Positions 8,294-16,697 of a stretch of DNA of 64,000 bases are shown here, one piece after another. The notes beneath the pieces are model-generated. The model made no database searches and was not told the DNA's origin. It saw nothing but the letters and a program-made list of their open reading frames with translations. The stretch comes from Ignavibacteria bacterium. GTDB lineage: Bacteria; Bacteroidota; Ignavibacteria; OLB7. The first letter of the stretch is position 1. The number at the start of each line of letters is the position of its first letter. The translations under genes and the position numbers were made by a program. The stretch is from contig JACKAE010000003.1 in assembly GCA_020635205.1 (NCBI GenBank), positions 806,001-870,000 on the forward strand, written 5' to 3'.

Positions 8294-9280
8294 TTATGAC
8301 AACGGCACGGTATACTTTGCCGAAGGCCGTGCCAGCGCTGCGCGCACCCAGCGTCCGTTCTCCTCAGCCTTCTTGCGAACGGCAAGCCGTTCCTTGTTGC
8401 AAGGGCCATCCCCCTTAATCACACGGAAGAACTCATCCCAATCTGGCTCGGTAAACTCCCAGATTCCAGTCTTCTCATTTTTGTGGAGATTTGGATCGGG
8501 AACTGTCAAACCAAGTTCCCAAATCTTCGGCACGTAGGTATCTAAGAACTCTTGCCGCATCTCGTCGTTCGTTGCCATCTTCACTTTCCAGCGAACAAGC
8601 TTGTCGGTGTGGACGGAAACTTTGTCGGGAGGGCCGTGGAAGTGCATGATTGGTTGCCACCACCGATTCAGGGCATCCTGCACCATCTGCCGCTGCACGT
8701 CAGTTCCAGTTGCAAGCGTTACTACGTTATCGTAGCCATACTTCAGGTGGAACGACTCCTCGGCACAGATACGGTCGAGTGCCCGGCAATATGGACCGTA
8801 CGACCCCTTCGAGTTCGTTACTTGGTTGATGATTGCTCCGGCGTCAATCAGCCAAGCAATCACGGCAGTATCTGCCCAAGTTTCGGCAGGATAGTTGAAG
8901 ACGTTGGAATATTTTGATTTGCCACTGAGGAGATCGTTAATCATCTCCTCACGCGATTTGCCGAGCGTCTCGGCGGCACTGTAGAGAAGTTGACCATGTC
9001 CTACTTCGTCCTGTACCTTCGCCATCAGAGCCATCTTCCGGCGGAAGCCGGGGGCACGGGTAATCCACGTTCCCTCAGGCAGTGCCCCGATGATCTCCGA
9101 GTGTGCGTGCTGCTCGATCATGCGAATCAACTGCCGACGATATTCAGCCGGCATCCAGTCGTGTGGTTCAATCTTCTCACCTCGATCAATCTTCGCCTCG
9201 AACTCCGCCAGAAGCTGCGGGTTTTCCTCCACCATCTCGTAGTTCTTAGGTTCGTCGCTGACAGAAATGTTGCCGTACAT
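8294..9280 (-). CDS. paaA: Phenylacetyl-CoA epoxidase catalytic subunit PaaA
   Basis: This 328-residue diiron oxygenase subunit shows MIEQHAHSEIIGALPEGTW, KVQDEVGHGQLLY and AEESFHLKYG, the E/ExxH clusters of the four-helix bundle. PaaA epoxidises phenylacetyl-CoA with O2 and electrons normally supplied by PaaE. No paaE reductase gene is found in this window, so electron supply must be encoded elsewhere. The start ATG at 9280 gives the family's usual N-terminus. The gene implies an at least facultatively aerobic host. Confidence 0.95.
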   Translation of the reverse strand: MYGNISVSDEPKNYEMVEENPQLLAEFEAKIDRGEKIEPHDWMPAEYRRQLIRMIEQHAHSEIIGALPEGTWITRAPGFRRKMALMAKVQDEVGHGQLLYSAAETLGKSREEMINDLLSGKSKYSNVFNYPAETWADTAVIAWLIDAGAIINQVTNSKGSYGPYCRALDRICAEESFHLKYGYDNVVTLATGTDVQRQMVQDALNRWWQPIMHFHGPPDKVSVHTDKLVRWKVKMATNDEMRQEFLDTYVPKIWELGLTVPDPNLHKNEKTGIWEFTEPDWDEFFRVIKGDGPCNKERLAVRKKAEENGRWVRAALARPSAKYTVPLS

Positions 9281-9439
9281 GATTCTTCCTCGGATCTATT
9301 ACTGATATCTCTTTTTTTCAGTCTGGAGCGAGTGAGGGGACGATTTGGTAAAAAAAAGAATTGTTCAACTCACTCTCCTTTTTCCAACCGATACTTCTCC
9401 CATTTAATCAGCCCCTAAAATAGGAGTCAACGAAGACAT

Positions 9440-9692
9440 GGACAATATCAGTTCGTAGAGTTGAGAGTGTGTAGAGTTCATAGAGTTGGTAGCCGCATCT
9501 CTTTATGTTGCACCCTGATCGGTAGAGTGTATGAGTTTATGGGTGTGGGAGTGTATGAGTGAGTGGTGACCACAAACCTTCAGGTTGCGCCCGGATCAGT
9601 AGAGGATTATCAGCTGCCCGATCAAAGAACCGAAGTATCGAGCACCTTTACCTCCTTCGCGCTCTTTGCGGCTTTGCGTGATCGGCTGTGCG
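9440..9692. repeat. Inverted copy of composite interspersed repeat
   Basis: Reads as the reverse complement of the 3719-3972 chain: CTCATAGAGTT-like runs, two GGTTGCGCCCGGATCAGTAG-type modules (near 9510 and 9580), then CTTTGCGGCTTTGCGTGATC. Order and spacing of modules are conserved, so the whole ~250 bp behaves as a unit. Confidence 0.7.
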
Positions 9693-9745
9693 TAATTCCC
9701 ACATTCTGCGATAACGTAAAAAAGATTTTTCCACACAAAAGATGG

Positions 9746-9776
9746 TTGCGGGGATTGCGCGAAGAATCTATATTTG
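9746..9776 (+). promoter_or_regulatory. Bacteroidota-type promoter of tRNA-Asn
   Basis: TTG at 9746-9748, 20 nt spacer, then TATATTTG at 9769-9776, matching the TTTG/TAnnTTTG pattern of Bacteroidota housekeeping promoters. It lies about 45 nt before the tRNA. Confidence 0.6.
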
Positions 9777-9821
9777 CAGTCCGCTTGACGACAGTCTCCT
9801 GAGACTTGAGTCTTGCAACAT

Positions 9822-9895
9822 TCCTCAGTAGCTCAGTTGGTTAGAGCATCTGACTGTTAATCAGAGGGTCGTAGGTTCGAGTCCTACCTGAGGAG
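9822..9895 (+). tRNA. tRNA-Asn (GUU)
   Basis: A 74-nt cloverleaf. The acceptor stem TCCTCAG pairs with CTGAGGA (9888-9894) with discriminator G at 9895. The D arm is GCTC-GAGC, the anticodon stem TCTGA/TCAGA with loop CTGTTAA (anticodon GTT), and the T arm GTAGG TTCGAGT CCTAC. CCA is not encoded. It is the only tRNA seen in the window and is the natural ligand candidate for the T-box at 30.4 kb. Confidence 0.97.
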
Positions 9896-9908
9896 CGAAT
9901 ACAGAACG

Positions 9909-9947
9909 AAGGCCGATTCCGGTATACCAGAATCGGCCTTTTCTTTT
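9909..9947 (+). terminator. Terminator after tRNA-Asn
   Basis: GGCCGATTC / GAATCGGCC hairpin followed by TTTTCTTTTT directly downstream of the tRNA. Confidence 0.85.
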
Positions 9948-10114
9948 TCCTCTTAATTCGCTATAACCGATATATATACAACTTTTGATGTAGCTATTTC
10001 TGCTGCGTTTTTGGCAAATGCTTTTCAGAAGAGTCCCCGAGCATTTATAGAGAGGACTGATTTCAAATCATTGGGATAGTCCTTTTTGTTTTGGCCTAAC
10101 ATCTCTCTGCTCAC

Positions 10115-10636
10115 TTATTTGTCCAAAGGAATATATCTTTCACTTATTATGTTAAAATGATGTATTTGATGTGCAGTAATAGTATACCCAATTGCAGAAA
10201 GAGGCATTTCATATTCAAAGAAAACGCAGCTTGTTTCAAGTATTTCCTTACTGAAAGATTCAAACATCATTATTGTTGATTGGCGTACAATACGGAGTTC
10301 ATCCACTAATTGCTCAATTGACAGTTCATCTGCATTTGAATTTTTGCCCATTATTTCCTGGTCATGAGCATCCGGGATGGTTCCTTCTCCACGAGCAAAA
10401 ATTATTGCTCTAAAACACCAGATCCTTTCCCAGTCAATGAGATGCTGCAGTATTTTATGAATCGTCCACTTATCTTTTTCATAAGTTTTCAAACCAATTC
10501 TTCTTAATTGATCGATGTCAATTTCATTGATTTCTTTCAAACTAAGTTCAAGAGCATCCGTGAGTTCAGCACCCTCATTTAGCTTATAAACATATTCTAA
10601 AAACTCTGGATTCTCTTTCGTCTCTGATTTCTTCAT
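10115..10636 (-). CDS. DinB-like family protein
   Basis: This 173-residue protein has the helical DinB/DUF664-like pattern: a first histidine in KWTIHKILQHLIDWERI (near residues 68-84) and a second in HQIHHFNIISERY near the C-terminus, which would bind a divalent metal. Substrates of this superfamily are usually thiol transfer or unknown. The coding sequence is visibly more AT-rich than the paa genes, suggesting acquisition with the flanking island. Confidence 0.75.
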   Translation of the reverse strand: MKKSETKENPEFLEYVYKLNEGAELTDALELSLKEINEIDIDQLRRIGLKTYEKDKWTIHKILQHLIDWERIWCFRAIIFARGEGTIPDAHDQEIMGKNSNADELSIEQLVDELRIVRQSTIMMFESFSKEILETSCVFFEYEMPLSAIGYTITAHQIHHFNIISERYIPLDK

Positions 10637-10743
10637 TATTTATGTTCTCTCTTACTGCTAACGGTAAATTCTATGAGTAGTGGCAGATTGTGTGGTACTT
10701 TCCTGTCATGCCGGGATGCAGCTTGAACGAGCTATATGCCTTA

Positions 10744-11005
10744 TTATATTGCGCTTTCGTGAGAAATGCTTTTGAAGACTTTTTCCAACGTCTCTATTGG
10801 GTGTTGAATGCATGAAAGATTCTTATTGCTGACATGGGTATATCTCAGTGTCGTCTCTATGCGATTAGGCTCCAACAGCTTCTGAAGCTATATGAGATCC
10901 GTGCTATTCTCCAAAAGATGTATGGCGAAACTGCGCCCTAAGTTGTGGGATGCAACCTCTTTTTGATCGAATATCCCATTCGTCGCTTCTCGACAATTCC
11001 CAAAC
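10744..11005 (-). pseudogene. Tyrosine recombinase (XerC/D-like) C-terminal remnant
   Basis: On the minus strand the region decodes, with one frameshift near 10945 and one in-frame stop, to KKRLHP...SFAIHLLENSTDL...LQKLLEPNRIETTLRYTHVSNKNL. This aligns by eye with the catalytic C-terminus of tyrosine recombinases (HxLRHSFATHLLE, LGH, YTHVS with the nucleophilic tyrosine). Only the C-terminal third is left, so it cannot be active. It sits 850 nt beyond tRNA-Asn and probably marks an old integration. The rest of 10637-11095 shows no intact gene. Confidence 0.7.
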
Positions 11006-11095
11006 CTGTTATACCTCTAATCTGGAGGCTTGCATCGATATGCAGGAGTTCCTTTGTAGAGAAGGCGCACGACCTCTACACAATGCAGGCTACAG

Positions 11096-11734
11096 TTACT
11101 CTTTCATTTTTTCAAAAGTCTCTCCGTTCCACCTAAATGAAAAACGATTGGTTTTTATCCAATCGTCAAACTGGCTTGTTTGCGGATCGATTAGATATTC
11201 TATCGAATTCGCTTCCAGCGGATTTACATCGTAGCTCGTGTTGAACGTAATCTTGTCTGCTTCTACACTGTCAGGGAGATCCTCTTTTAGGAATTCACTT
11301 GTCTCGATCGTTTCAGGAAGACCCAGGTGTTCATTGCGCTTTAGCGAATCATCTACATAGTCAAAAGTTAACAGGGAATGTTGATCGAAGGCCGCTGGCA
11401 AACCACCGTACTTCGCATAGACTACTACAATCGAACCGTCAATCTTTTGAAATTTCTTTAGCTGAATGACTGCAAATGCCCTTTGTCCTGTAGTAAAGGA
11501 CAACACAATTTCAATGAAGTCTTTTTCCGTGTGGTAGTCGCATTGTACTGTTTCAATACTATCTCCACCCGGGAATGTATACGTTCCATATTGCATTAAA
11601 GAGTCCTTGGCCTCTACAGTCAACTCAAGAGAATATTCCGAGGGTAGTGATTTGAAGATTTCTTGAATTGTCTGCCCACAGGAAAAGTTTGTGGCAGCGG
11701 CGAAGAGCAATATCGTCAGAGTGTGTCTTTTCAT
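11096..11734 (-). CDS. Hypothetical exported protein (possible lipoprotein)
   Basis: This 212-residue protein has a signal sequence ending in NFSCGQ, where the cysteine at residue 19 may be a lipidation site. No domain is recognised. The body is acidic with beta-rich character. Low G+C and its position beside the integrase remnant suggest island origin. Confidence 0.55.
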   Translation of the reverse strand: MKRHTLTILLFAAATNFSCGQTIQEIFKSLPSEYSLELTVEAKDSLMQYGTYTFPGGDSIETVQCDYHTEKDFIEIVLSFTTGQRAFAVIQLKKFQKIDGSIVVVYAKYGGLPAAFDQHSLLTFDYVDDSLKRNEHLGLPETIETSEFLKEDLPDSVEADKITFNTSYDVNPLEANSIEYLIDPQTSQFDDWIKTNRFSFRWNGETFEKMKE

Positions 11735-11801
11735 TTTTATCGCTCCGAACTGCTTGGCTATCAGCAGTAGTACTCTGGGGGTGCTACCCCATAGAGGTCT
11801 C

Positions 11802-12446
11802 CTAATTGTCCGACCCTATTGACAACTCTCTTTTGGGGTCTAACCCGAGCTGGTGAATATTTTCATATTCCTTTGCCAGATACTCCATTGCGAAGAATTC
11901 CATGGTATGCGGCATTCCTCGTCGGATGCCAACTTCATTCGATTCTTCCATTTCATTGCATTCGCTGTTATGGCTTACTGTCAGATCACTGCACAGGCTG
12001 TACTCGATGGTTTTGTTTTGGGATTCTGATGTGAGCCTTTGAGACCAGTGAAGAAGTAACAACGGCTTCTCATAATCGACAGACGGGTCGAGAATATAGA
12101 TTTCACGTTCAACTCTTGTAGCCACAGCAACATGAAATTTGAATGCAACATACCCTGTCTCCGCCCACTTCGACTTATACTTAAAGTCACCGAAAACGAA
12201 CAACTTTTTTATTCCTGGATATCCTTTCAAAGATAGAAGTCTTCTTGAGAGTGCTGCCCTCAAGAAACATCCATTCTCGGGGTAAAGCCAGGGAATAGCT
12301 CTTTTGTTGCCAACGACATTGGAACAAGGCAGGAACTTGTGATCTCTGACCAAATGGAATCCTTCAGTAACCTCCTCTTGTGACCAGGAAGGGATACTGC
12401 TGAAATCAACCTTCATCAACGCTGTTTTGCTTTCTCTTGGCGTCAT
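11802..12446 (-). CDS. Protein-glutaminase-like deamidase (Cys-His-Asp fold)
   Basis: In this 214-residue protein, residues 50-125 match the protein-glutaminase family by eye: WLYPENGCFLRA (Cys60), KKLFVFGDFK, FKFHVAVA (His105) and YILDPS (Asp120). The order and spacing fit the papain-like Cys-His-Asp triad of Chryseobacterium protein-glutaminase, which deamidates protein glutamines. That enzyme is secreted as a pre-pro-protein. Here no signal peptide or propeptide is visible, although a separate 81-codon frame lies 31 nt upstream. The target and site of action are unknown. An effector or toxin-like role is possible. Confidence 0.7.
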   Translation of the reverse strand: MTPRESKTALMKVDFSSIPSWSQEEVTEGFHLVRDHKFLPCSNVVGNKRAIPWLYPENGCFLRAALSRRLLSLKGYPGIKKLFVFGDFKYKSKWAETGYVAFKFHVAVATRVEREIYILDPSVDYEKPLLLLHWSQRLTSESQNKTIEYSLCSDLTVSHNSECNEMEESNEVGIRRGMPHTMEFFAMEYLAKEYENIHQLGLDPKRELSIGSDN

Positions 12447-12477
12447 TGGAGAAGAGCCTCTAAAATCAGAGTTCGAA

Positions 12478-12723
12478 TCAGCAGCTTTTGTGGATAGTCT
12501 GGCTACACTTCATCAGACTGAGCTTGGCACGGAGGTACCTGACTTCGGCATAATCTTGTGGTGAGTAATTCATGAGTGAATATACAATCCGGGCCGGACT
12601 GATGCCAACATTTTCAGGAGAAACAATATAAGCCCGTGAACCATTGTTTACTCCATAGAGTTCCGTTCTGTCTATCAATGTTGGATCAACCTCTCTCCTC
12701 AAAACAGACAGGGCCAATTCCAC
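12478..12723 (-). CDS. Unrecognised 81-residue frame upstream of deamidase gene
   Basis: An open frame from a GTG at 12723 to a TGA at 12478. It has no signal peptide and no family I recognise. It could be a truncated gene, a detached propeptide of the deamidase, or a chaperone/immunity partner. It begins shortly after the stop of the secreted paralog gene, at the end of sequence shared by the two paralog copies. Confidence 0.35.
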   Translation of the reverse strand: MELALSVLRREVDPTLIDRTELYGVNNGSRAYIVSPENVGISPARIVYSLMNYSPQDYAEVRYLRAKLSLMKCSQTIHKSC

Positions 12724-12772
12724 TCGGTTGGAATCAGCCCTCTCTCTTTGATGTACGTTCTCTACAGCTCAT

Positions 12773-13810
12773 CTACTCGGCATCCGACAGCTCGGGGGAC
12801 GGTAACTCGAAGTTGTCGACGTTTACCAGCCAGACCGCAGCGTTCTTGATAAATCGGTCGGTTCCAGCAGTCTCCCACTTGTTATAGAGGCGGGTAAAGC
12901 CTCCATCCAGTATCGCTCTCTTTCCATCCTTTTCGTAGGCGGCGGAGACCAAGTTGTTAGCCGAACCGTAGATAAGGGGTGTCAGATTGCTCTGCTCCGC
13001 TAAAGTAGCAATGGTTATCCCCTCGTAGACCGTCTCCAGTCCGGTTGTCACGTCGTGTCCTTCGCGAATACCGGGGGACGATTCATTCACTTGGATTCCG
13101 ACCGGTTGTGCCCCGTAGGTGTCTCCCTCCATACTCCCACCGAACAGTGCCTCGGCTACCTTGTTGGCATCTGCATAGTACGGCTCGTTATCTCCCCAGA
13201 TATACACACCGTAGCCCCTGTCAAAGTATGTCTTGATCAGCTCGATATGTTCATCACTCAATTTGCTGGTAGCGTCGGAGATAATCCAGAGTTGGCAAGC
13301 TCTATCAAGGTCTTGTCTGAACTGTTCGGGCGAAGGAGGATAGTCCTTGTAGCGAACCATCGAGAAGCCTTTCTCTGCAAGTGCCTTTCTCGGATTCTCG
13401 AAATCGAATCCAGACACGGCATACAACTGGAGCACCAGAATTGTCTGTCCTTCAAACGCGCCATCCGGAGCAAGATCATACTGCTGACCCTGTGCATTTC
13501 CGTAATTGTCTTTATACACAGCCTTGTAAACGGTGTCCCCCAAATAATCCAACTCGACTTTCCCTTCGAAATCAACCGACACTGTGCGGGGAGAATTTAC
13601 TCCCGCCGACATATTGTAGACTTTAGATCGTATCTCATATCTGGCGCTGTCATCGACAGATGCTCGTGGCGCTCCCTGACCATACGAAGCAGATGCCGAA
13701 AGGATGAGAAGAGATGTGAAAAGGGCAACCCGAATGAGACGGACGAATGAACTAACATTCGTGCAGGCATGGTGTGATGCACACTTAGTGTTGATAGTAT
13801 AATTGCTCAT
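12773..13810 (-). CDS. Secreted GATase1-like-fold protein, paralog 1
   Basis: A 345-residue exported protein starting at ATG 13810 with basic N-terminus, hydrophobic segment and SYGQG cleavage-like site. The middle (QLWIISDATSKLSDEHIELI, YFDRGYGVYIWGDNEPYY) resembles the flavodoxin-like glutamine-amidotransferase-like domain that senses or binds ligands, but no catalytic Cys-His is evident. A near copy is at 19234-20280. The frame continues upstream of 13810 through a sequence that is conserved as DNA between the copies and is more likely leader than protein. Confidence 0.65.
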   Translation of the reverse strand: MSNYTINTKCASHHACTNVSSFVRLIRVALFTSLLILSASASYGQGAPRASVDDSARYEIRSKVYNMSAGVNSPRTVSVDFEGKVELDYLGDTVYKAVYKDNYGNAQGQQYDLAPDGAFEGQTILVLQLYAVSGFDFENPRKALAEKGFSMVRYKDYPPSPEQFRQDLDRACQLWIISDATSKLSDEHIELIKTYFDRGYGVYIWGDNEPYYADANKVAEALFGGSMEGDTYGAQPVGIQVNESSPGIREGHDVTTGLETVYEGITIATLAEQSNLTPLIYGSANNLVSAAYEKDGKRAILDGGFTRLYNKWETAGTDRFIKNAAVWLVNVDNFELPSPELSDAE

Positions 13811-13935
13811 TGTTGTTCTACGTGATTTAAGTGAATTCCAGCGCAAAGCCAAAACGCCCCAGACCATTAAGTCCGTCGCAGCTTGCGCTCTTGAAAACAC
13901 CAACTGCAGTGATGTGCCTTCACGACGCATCTCAA
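13811..13935 (-). promoter_or_regulatory. Conserved leader of paralog 1
   Basis: About 125 nt directly upstream of the start codon are nearly identical to 20281-20405 upstream of paralog 2, except an 11-nt block near 13850. Conservation at least matching the coding part suggests shared promoter or 5' UTR function, or a very recent duplication. Confidence 0.5.
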
Positions 13936-14137
13936 TTAGCGTGTGACATCGGATTGGAAACTTCGAGGTGACAAGCGCGATTCGAGTAAACGAGTTCTGG
14001 AAGGTAGTAAGGAGTTGAGTGGGAGTAGATTCAGCACATAGATTCGCCTTTCGACCTATCAAGGGAACCAATGTGCAAGGCCGATTCCAGTAATGGTCTT
14101 TCCTGATTTGGCTGAGTAATCGAAGTAGTGCTCTCGA

Positions 14138-14265
14138 CTTATAGTAACTCCCGACCTTGAGTCGGGAGGATTAATCCGAACTGTGCGTAAGAAACGGCTT
14201 GAAGCCGTTTCCTCATCTGTTGAGGCTCTCTTGCACCCCGATGAATCGGGGTGTTAATCTCAGGT
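14138..14265. repeat. REP-like hairpin cluster
   Basis: Three short palindromes in tandem: CTCCCGAC-CTTGA-GTCGGGAG, AAACGGCT-TGA-AGCCGTTTC and CACCCCGAT-GA-ATCGGGGTG. Related hairpins lie at 30032, 34378, 34993 and 47680. The gap 13936-14407 otherwise shows no gene. Confidence 0.7.
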
Positions 14266-14407
14266 AGTGATTACCTCATTATGTATTCAAAGACCATTAC
14301 AGGAATTGGCCTTCTTCACTTTTAGCTGATGAGTCTTGCATATTCCATCAGCAACTTCGCCATCGCAACTGCCATTGTCTACAGACATTGGTAGCCTCAG
14401 CTTACCA

Positions 14408-15811
14408 TTAAAGCTCCCCCCTCTTCTTCCACTCGAACTTCTCTTTGTTCGCGCTGTTTCGTCTGGCCAAATCAGAGAGCATCGCATCAATTCTTTCTTT
14501 GTCAATCCACCGACCATTGAAGAACACCCCGGAGATTTTTCGTGTGTTCCGTATGTCATCAAGAGGATTCGCCTCAAGCAACAGAAGGTCTGCATACTTC
14601 CCAACTTCAACCGTTCCAACTACACTATCAATGCCGAGCCACATAGCGGGGAGACGAGTGGCTGAGGTTAACGCATCCTCAGCTGTTAATCCTGCCCCTA
14701 CCAGAAGTTCGAGTTCGTCGTGAAGTGAGAATCCCCAAACGACGCCCGACGTTCCCGCATCTGTTCCGGCAACAATCGGAACCCCGGCTTCCTTGAGCGC
14801 TTTCACAAGTCGATTGTTGAATGCAATCATCCTCTCAAGTCGAGCAAGACTTTTCGGAGTGGCGTTCTTATTGTAGTTGTTTGAGGTAAGCCACTTGCTC
14901 TGCAAGAGTGGGTGGACGTATTGCAAACTGGATAGTGACCGCAGTCCGTCGAGAGAACGTCCCTGATCGGCAGCCGAAACAATAACGGTGAGCGTAGGAC
15001 AGACCCACGTTCCATTTTCTTTTGCAAGCTGAGCGAGATGTTCTGGGTCTTGCTCAGCCTCTCCCTCTGTCCCCTTAAAGAATTCTTCCGCGTGCGCTAC
15101 CATCCCAAAGTGAGGAACAAATGCCTCTTCTATTCTTCCCCTAAAGACATTCGGAATGTGCCCAACCACCTTTAGTCCCTGTTTGTCCGCCTCATCGACA
15201 ATTGCCTTGTACGTCTCCGCATCAAGTTGCGAGTATACCTTGATGAATTCATATCCTTCCGCCTTGGCCATCCGCACAGACTGCCGTCCATCTGAAGGTG
15301 TATTTGCTATTCTGCCAGAGCCTTCCCCCCCGTTAATCATTGCCGCCAGTGCCATCCGGGGACCAATCACGTCACCCCGCAAAATTTCATTTCTCTGGCC
15401 GAAATGTCCAGCCATCGAATTCAGGTCGAATATTGTGGTAACCCCATTGGCAACAAAGGGGAGCATAATGTCCTGTGTACTCGTGAAGATCGCAGCGGCT
15501 CGCGTTGGGTAGGTCGTATTGAAGTGTCCATCTGTTAGGGTGTGGACGTGCATGTCGATAAGCCCGGGAATGAGCCACTTCCCTTCCCCTTCGATAATCT
15601 CTGCACCTTCAGGAATCGGCTCATTGATTGATATGATCTTCTCATCTTCAATCACCACCGTAGCATCTTCGATAATTTGATTATCTGTTGTCATTGGAAT
15701 GATGTTCACATTCCTAATGGCAAGAGTCTTATGCTCCGCACTTTCTTGAGCTTGCGAAGTCGCAGCAAACAATAGTAATAGCAGTAGATACCTATAACCT
15801 TTGTAGTACAT
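14408..15811 (-). CDS. Exported amidohydrolase (imidazolonepropionase-like)
   Basis: A 467-residue protein with signal peptide (cleavage near ATSQA-Q). Metal ligands of the amidohydrolase superfamily are present: HVH at residues 88-90, the lysine in EFIKVYSQ, histidines in VVGHIPN and MVAHAEE, and aspartate in VAGTDAG. Such secreted enzymes often cleave cyclic amides or Xaa-Pro dipeptides. The exact substrate is unclear. The C-terminal composite-domain strand (VGTVEVGKYADLLLLEANPL) is typical. Confidence 0.88.
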   Translation of the reverse strand: MYYKGYRYLLLLLLFAATSQAQESAEHKTLAIRNVNIIPMTTDNQIIEDATVVIEDEKIISINEPIPEGAEIIEGEGKWLIPGLIDMHVHTLTDGHFNTTYPTRAAAIFTSTQDIMLPFVANGVTTIFDLNSMAGHFGQRNEILRGDVIGPRMALAAMINGGEGSGRIANTPSDGRQSVRMAKAEGYEFIKVYSQLDAETYKAIVDEADKQGLKVVGHIPNVFRGRIEEAFVPHFGMVAHAEEFFKGTEGEAEQDPEHLAQLAKENGTWVCPTLTVIVSAADQGRSLDGLRSLSSLQYVHPLLQSKWLTSNNYNKNATPKSLARLERMIAFNNRLVKALKEAGVPIVAGTDAGTSGVVWGFSLHDELELLVGAGLTAEDALTSATRLPAMWLGIDSVVGTVEVGKYADLLLLEANPLDDIRNTRKISGVFFNGRWIDKERIDAMLSDLARRNSANKEKFEWKKRGEL

Positions 15812-15871
15812 AGTCTCCCGTTTACACCACCTCTATCGTACACCGTAGGCAGTAATTGGATGCCGACTCCA

Positions 15872-16591
15872 CTAACCACTCTTGGTTGAAAATCTCTCCA
15901 CGAAGCACAATCCCTCTTTCCACTCCAACCCATTCGGCAATTCACAATCACAGAACTCCAAGTGAATCACCCTGCGATTTCTTTTGTTCTCTGTCCGCCT
16001 CGATGAATGCAAGGTCAACGGTCTCATCAGGAGAACTCCACCTGCTTTCACTTCACATATCTGCTCAACTCTCTCGTTTCCCTGCAACCAATCTCTGACC
16101 TGAATCACTCCATTTCTATGAGAGCCTTCCACCACTCTCAGAGCACCACTCTCTTTCGTACAATCATCCAAGTGGATTCTTGTCGTAAAGATATGCTCAA
16201 GAATTTCGTTGCTCGGTTGAACGGCAACTCTCTCAGCACAAACTCTCCAGTTTTTAAAGTTGGGCGTCTCTCTCTTCTCTTTAAGATTTACTGTCAAATC
16301 TTGGTGCCAGTTCACAATCCAATTCGCACTGGGAGGCTTGTCGAAGTAGATTGCCTTGACTACGGTGGTGCAGGCAGGAGATATGGAGTCAACCAGGTTC
16401 AACAGCTTCTCAGTGAAGACCTTTTCCTTCAACTCTGGACACGCTATCAAGAGTTCTCGAACGCCAAACTTCTTCTCTATCCCCTTGGCATTCAGAAGCG
16501 ATAGAATACCTGACACTTCTTCATCAGTATAGACATCTTCAACAATAGCAAATCCTGCTCTCTGCAATTCCGTCTCAATCACCATTTGCAT
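15872..16591 (-). CDS. Phytanoyl-CoA dioxygenase (PhyH)-family protein
   Basis: The 239-residue protein shows the Fe(II)/2-oxoglutarate pattern: HQD (HxD, in NWHQDLTV), a distal histidine in LTLHSSRR and an arginine in RRVIHLEF for 2-oxoglutarate. The GALRVVEGSHRNG segment is typical of PhyH enzymes, which hydroxylate small molecules or lipids. The substrate is unknown. It lies just upstream of the amidohydrolase on the same strand with a 60-nt gap. Confidence 0.82.
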   Translation of the reverse strand: MQMVIETELQRAGFAIVEDVYTDEEVSGILSLLNAKGIEKKFGVRELLIACPELKEKVFTEKLLNLVDSISPACTTVVKAIYFDKPPSANWIVNWHQDLTVNLKEKRETPNFKNWRVCAERVAVQPSNEILEHIFTTRIHLDDCTKESGALRVVEGSHRNGVIQVRDWLQGNERVEQICEVKAGGVLLMRPLTLHSSRRTENKRNRRVIHLEFCDCELPNGLEWKEGLCFVERFSTKSG

Positions 16592-16697
16592 TCATAGATT
16601 TGATCGTGAGTCGGCAGGTCAGATAGAAGTGGATCGAATTCTTTGAGTTTGGTTCTTTTCAGGTTTCAGATACAGCCCTCTCGTTCCTGTGGAATTC

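Noticed and set aside
13811..14071. N-terminal extension of secreted paralog 1
   Set aside because: The signal peptide begins at ATG 13810; upstream sequence is conserved as leader DNA but would bury the signal peptide.
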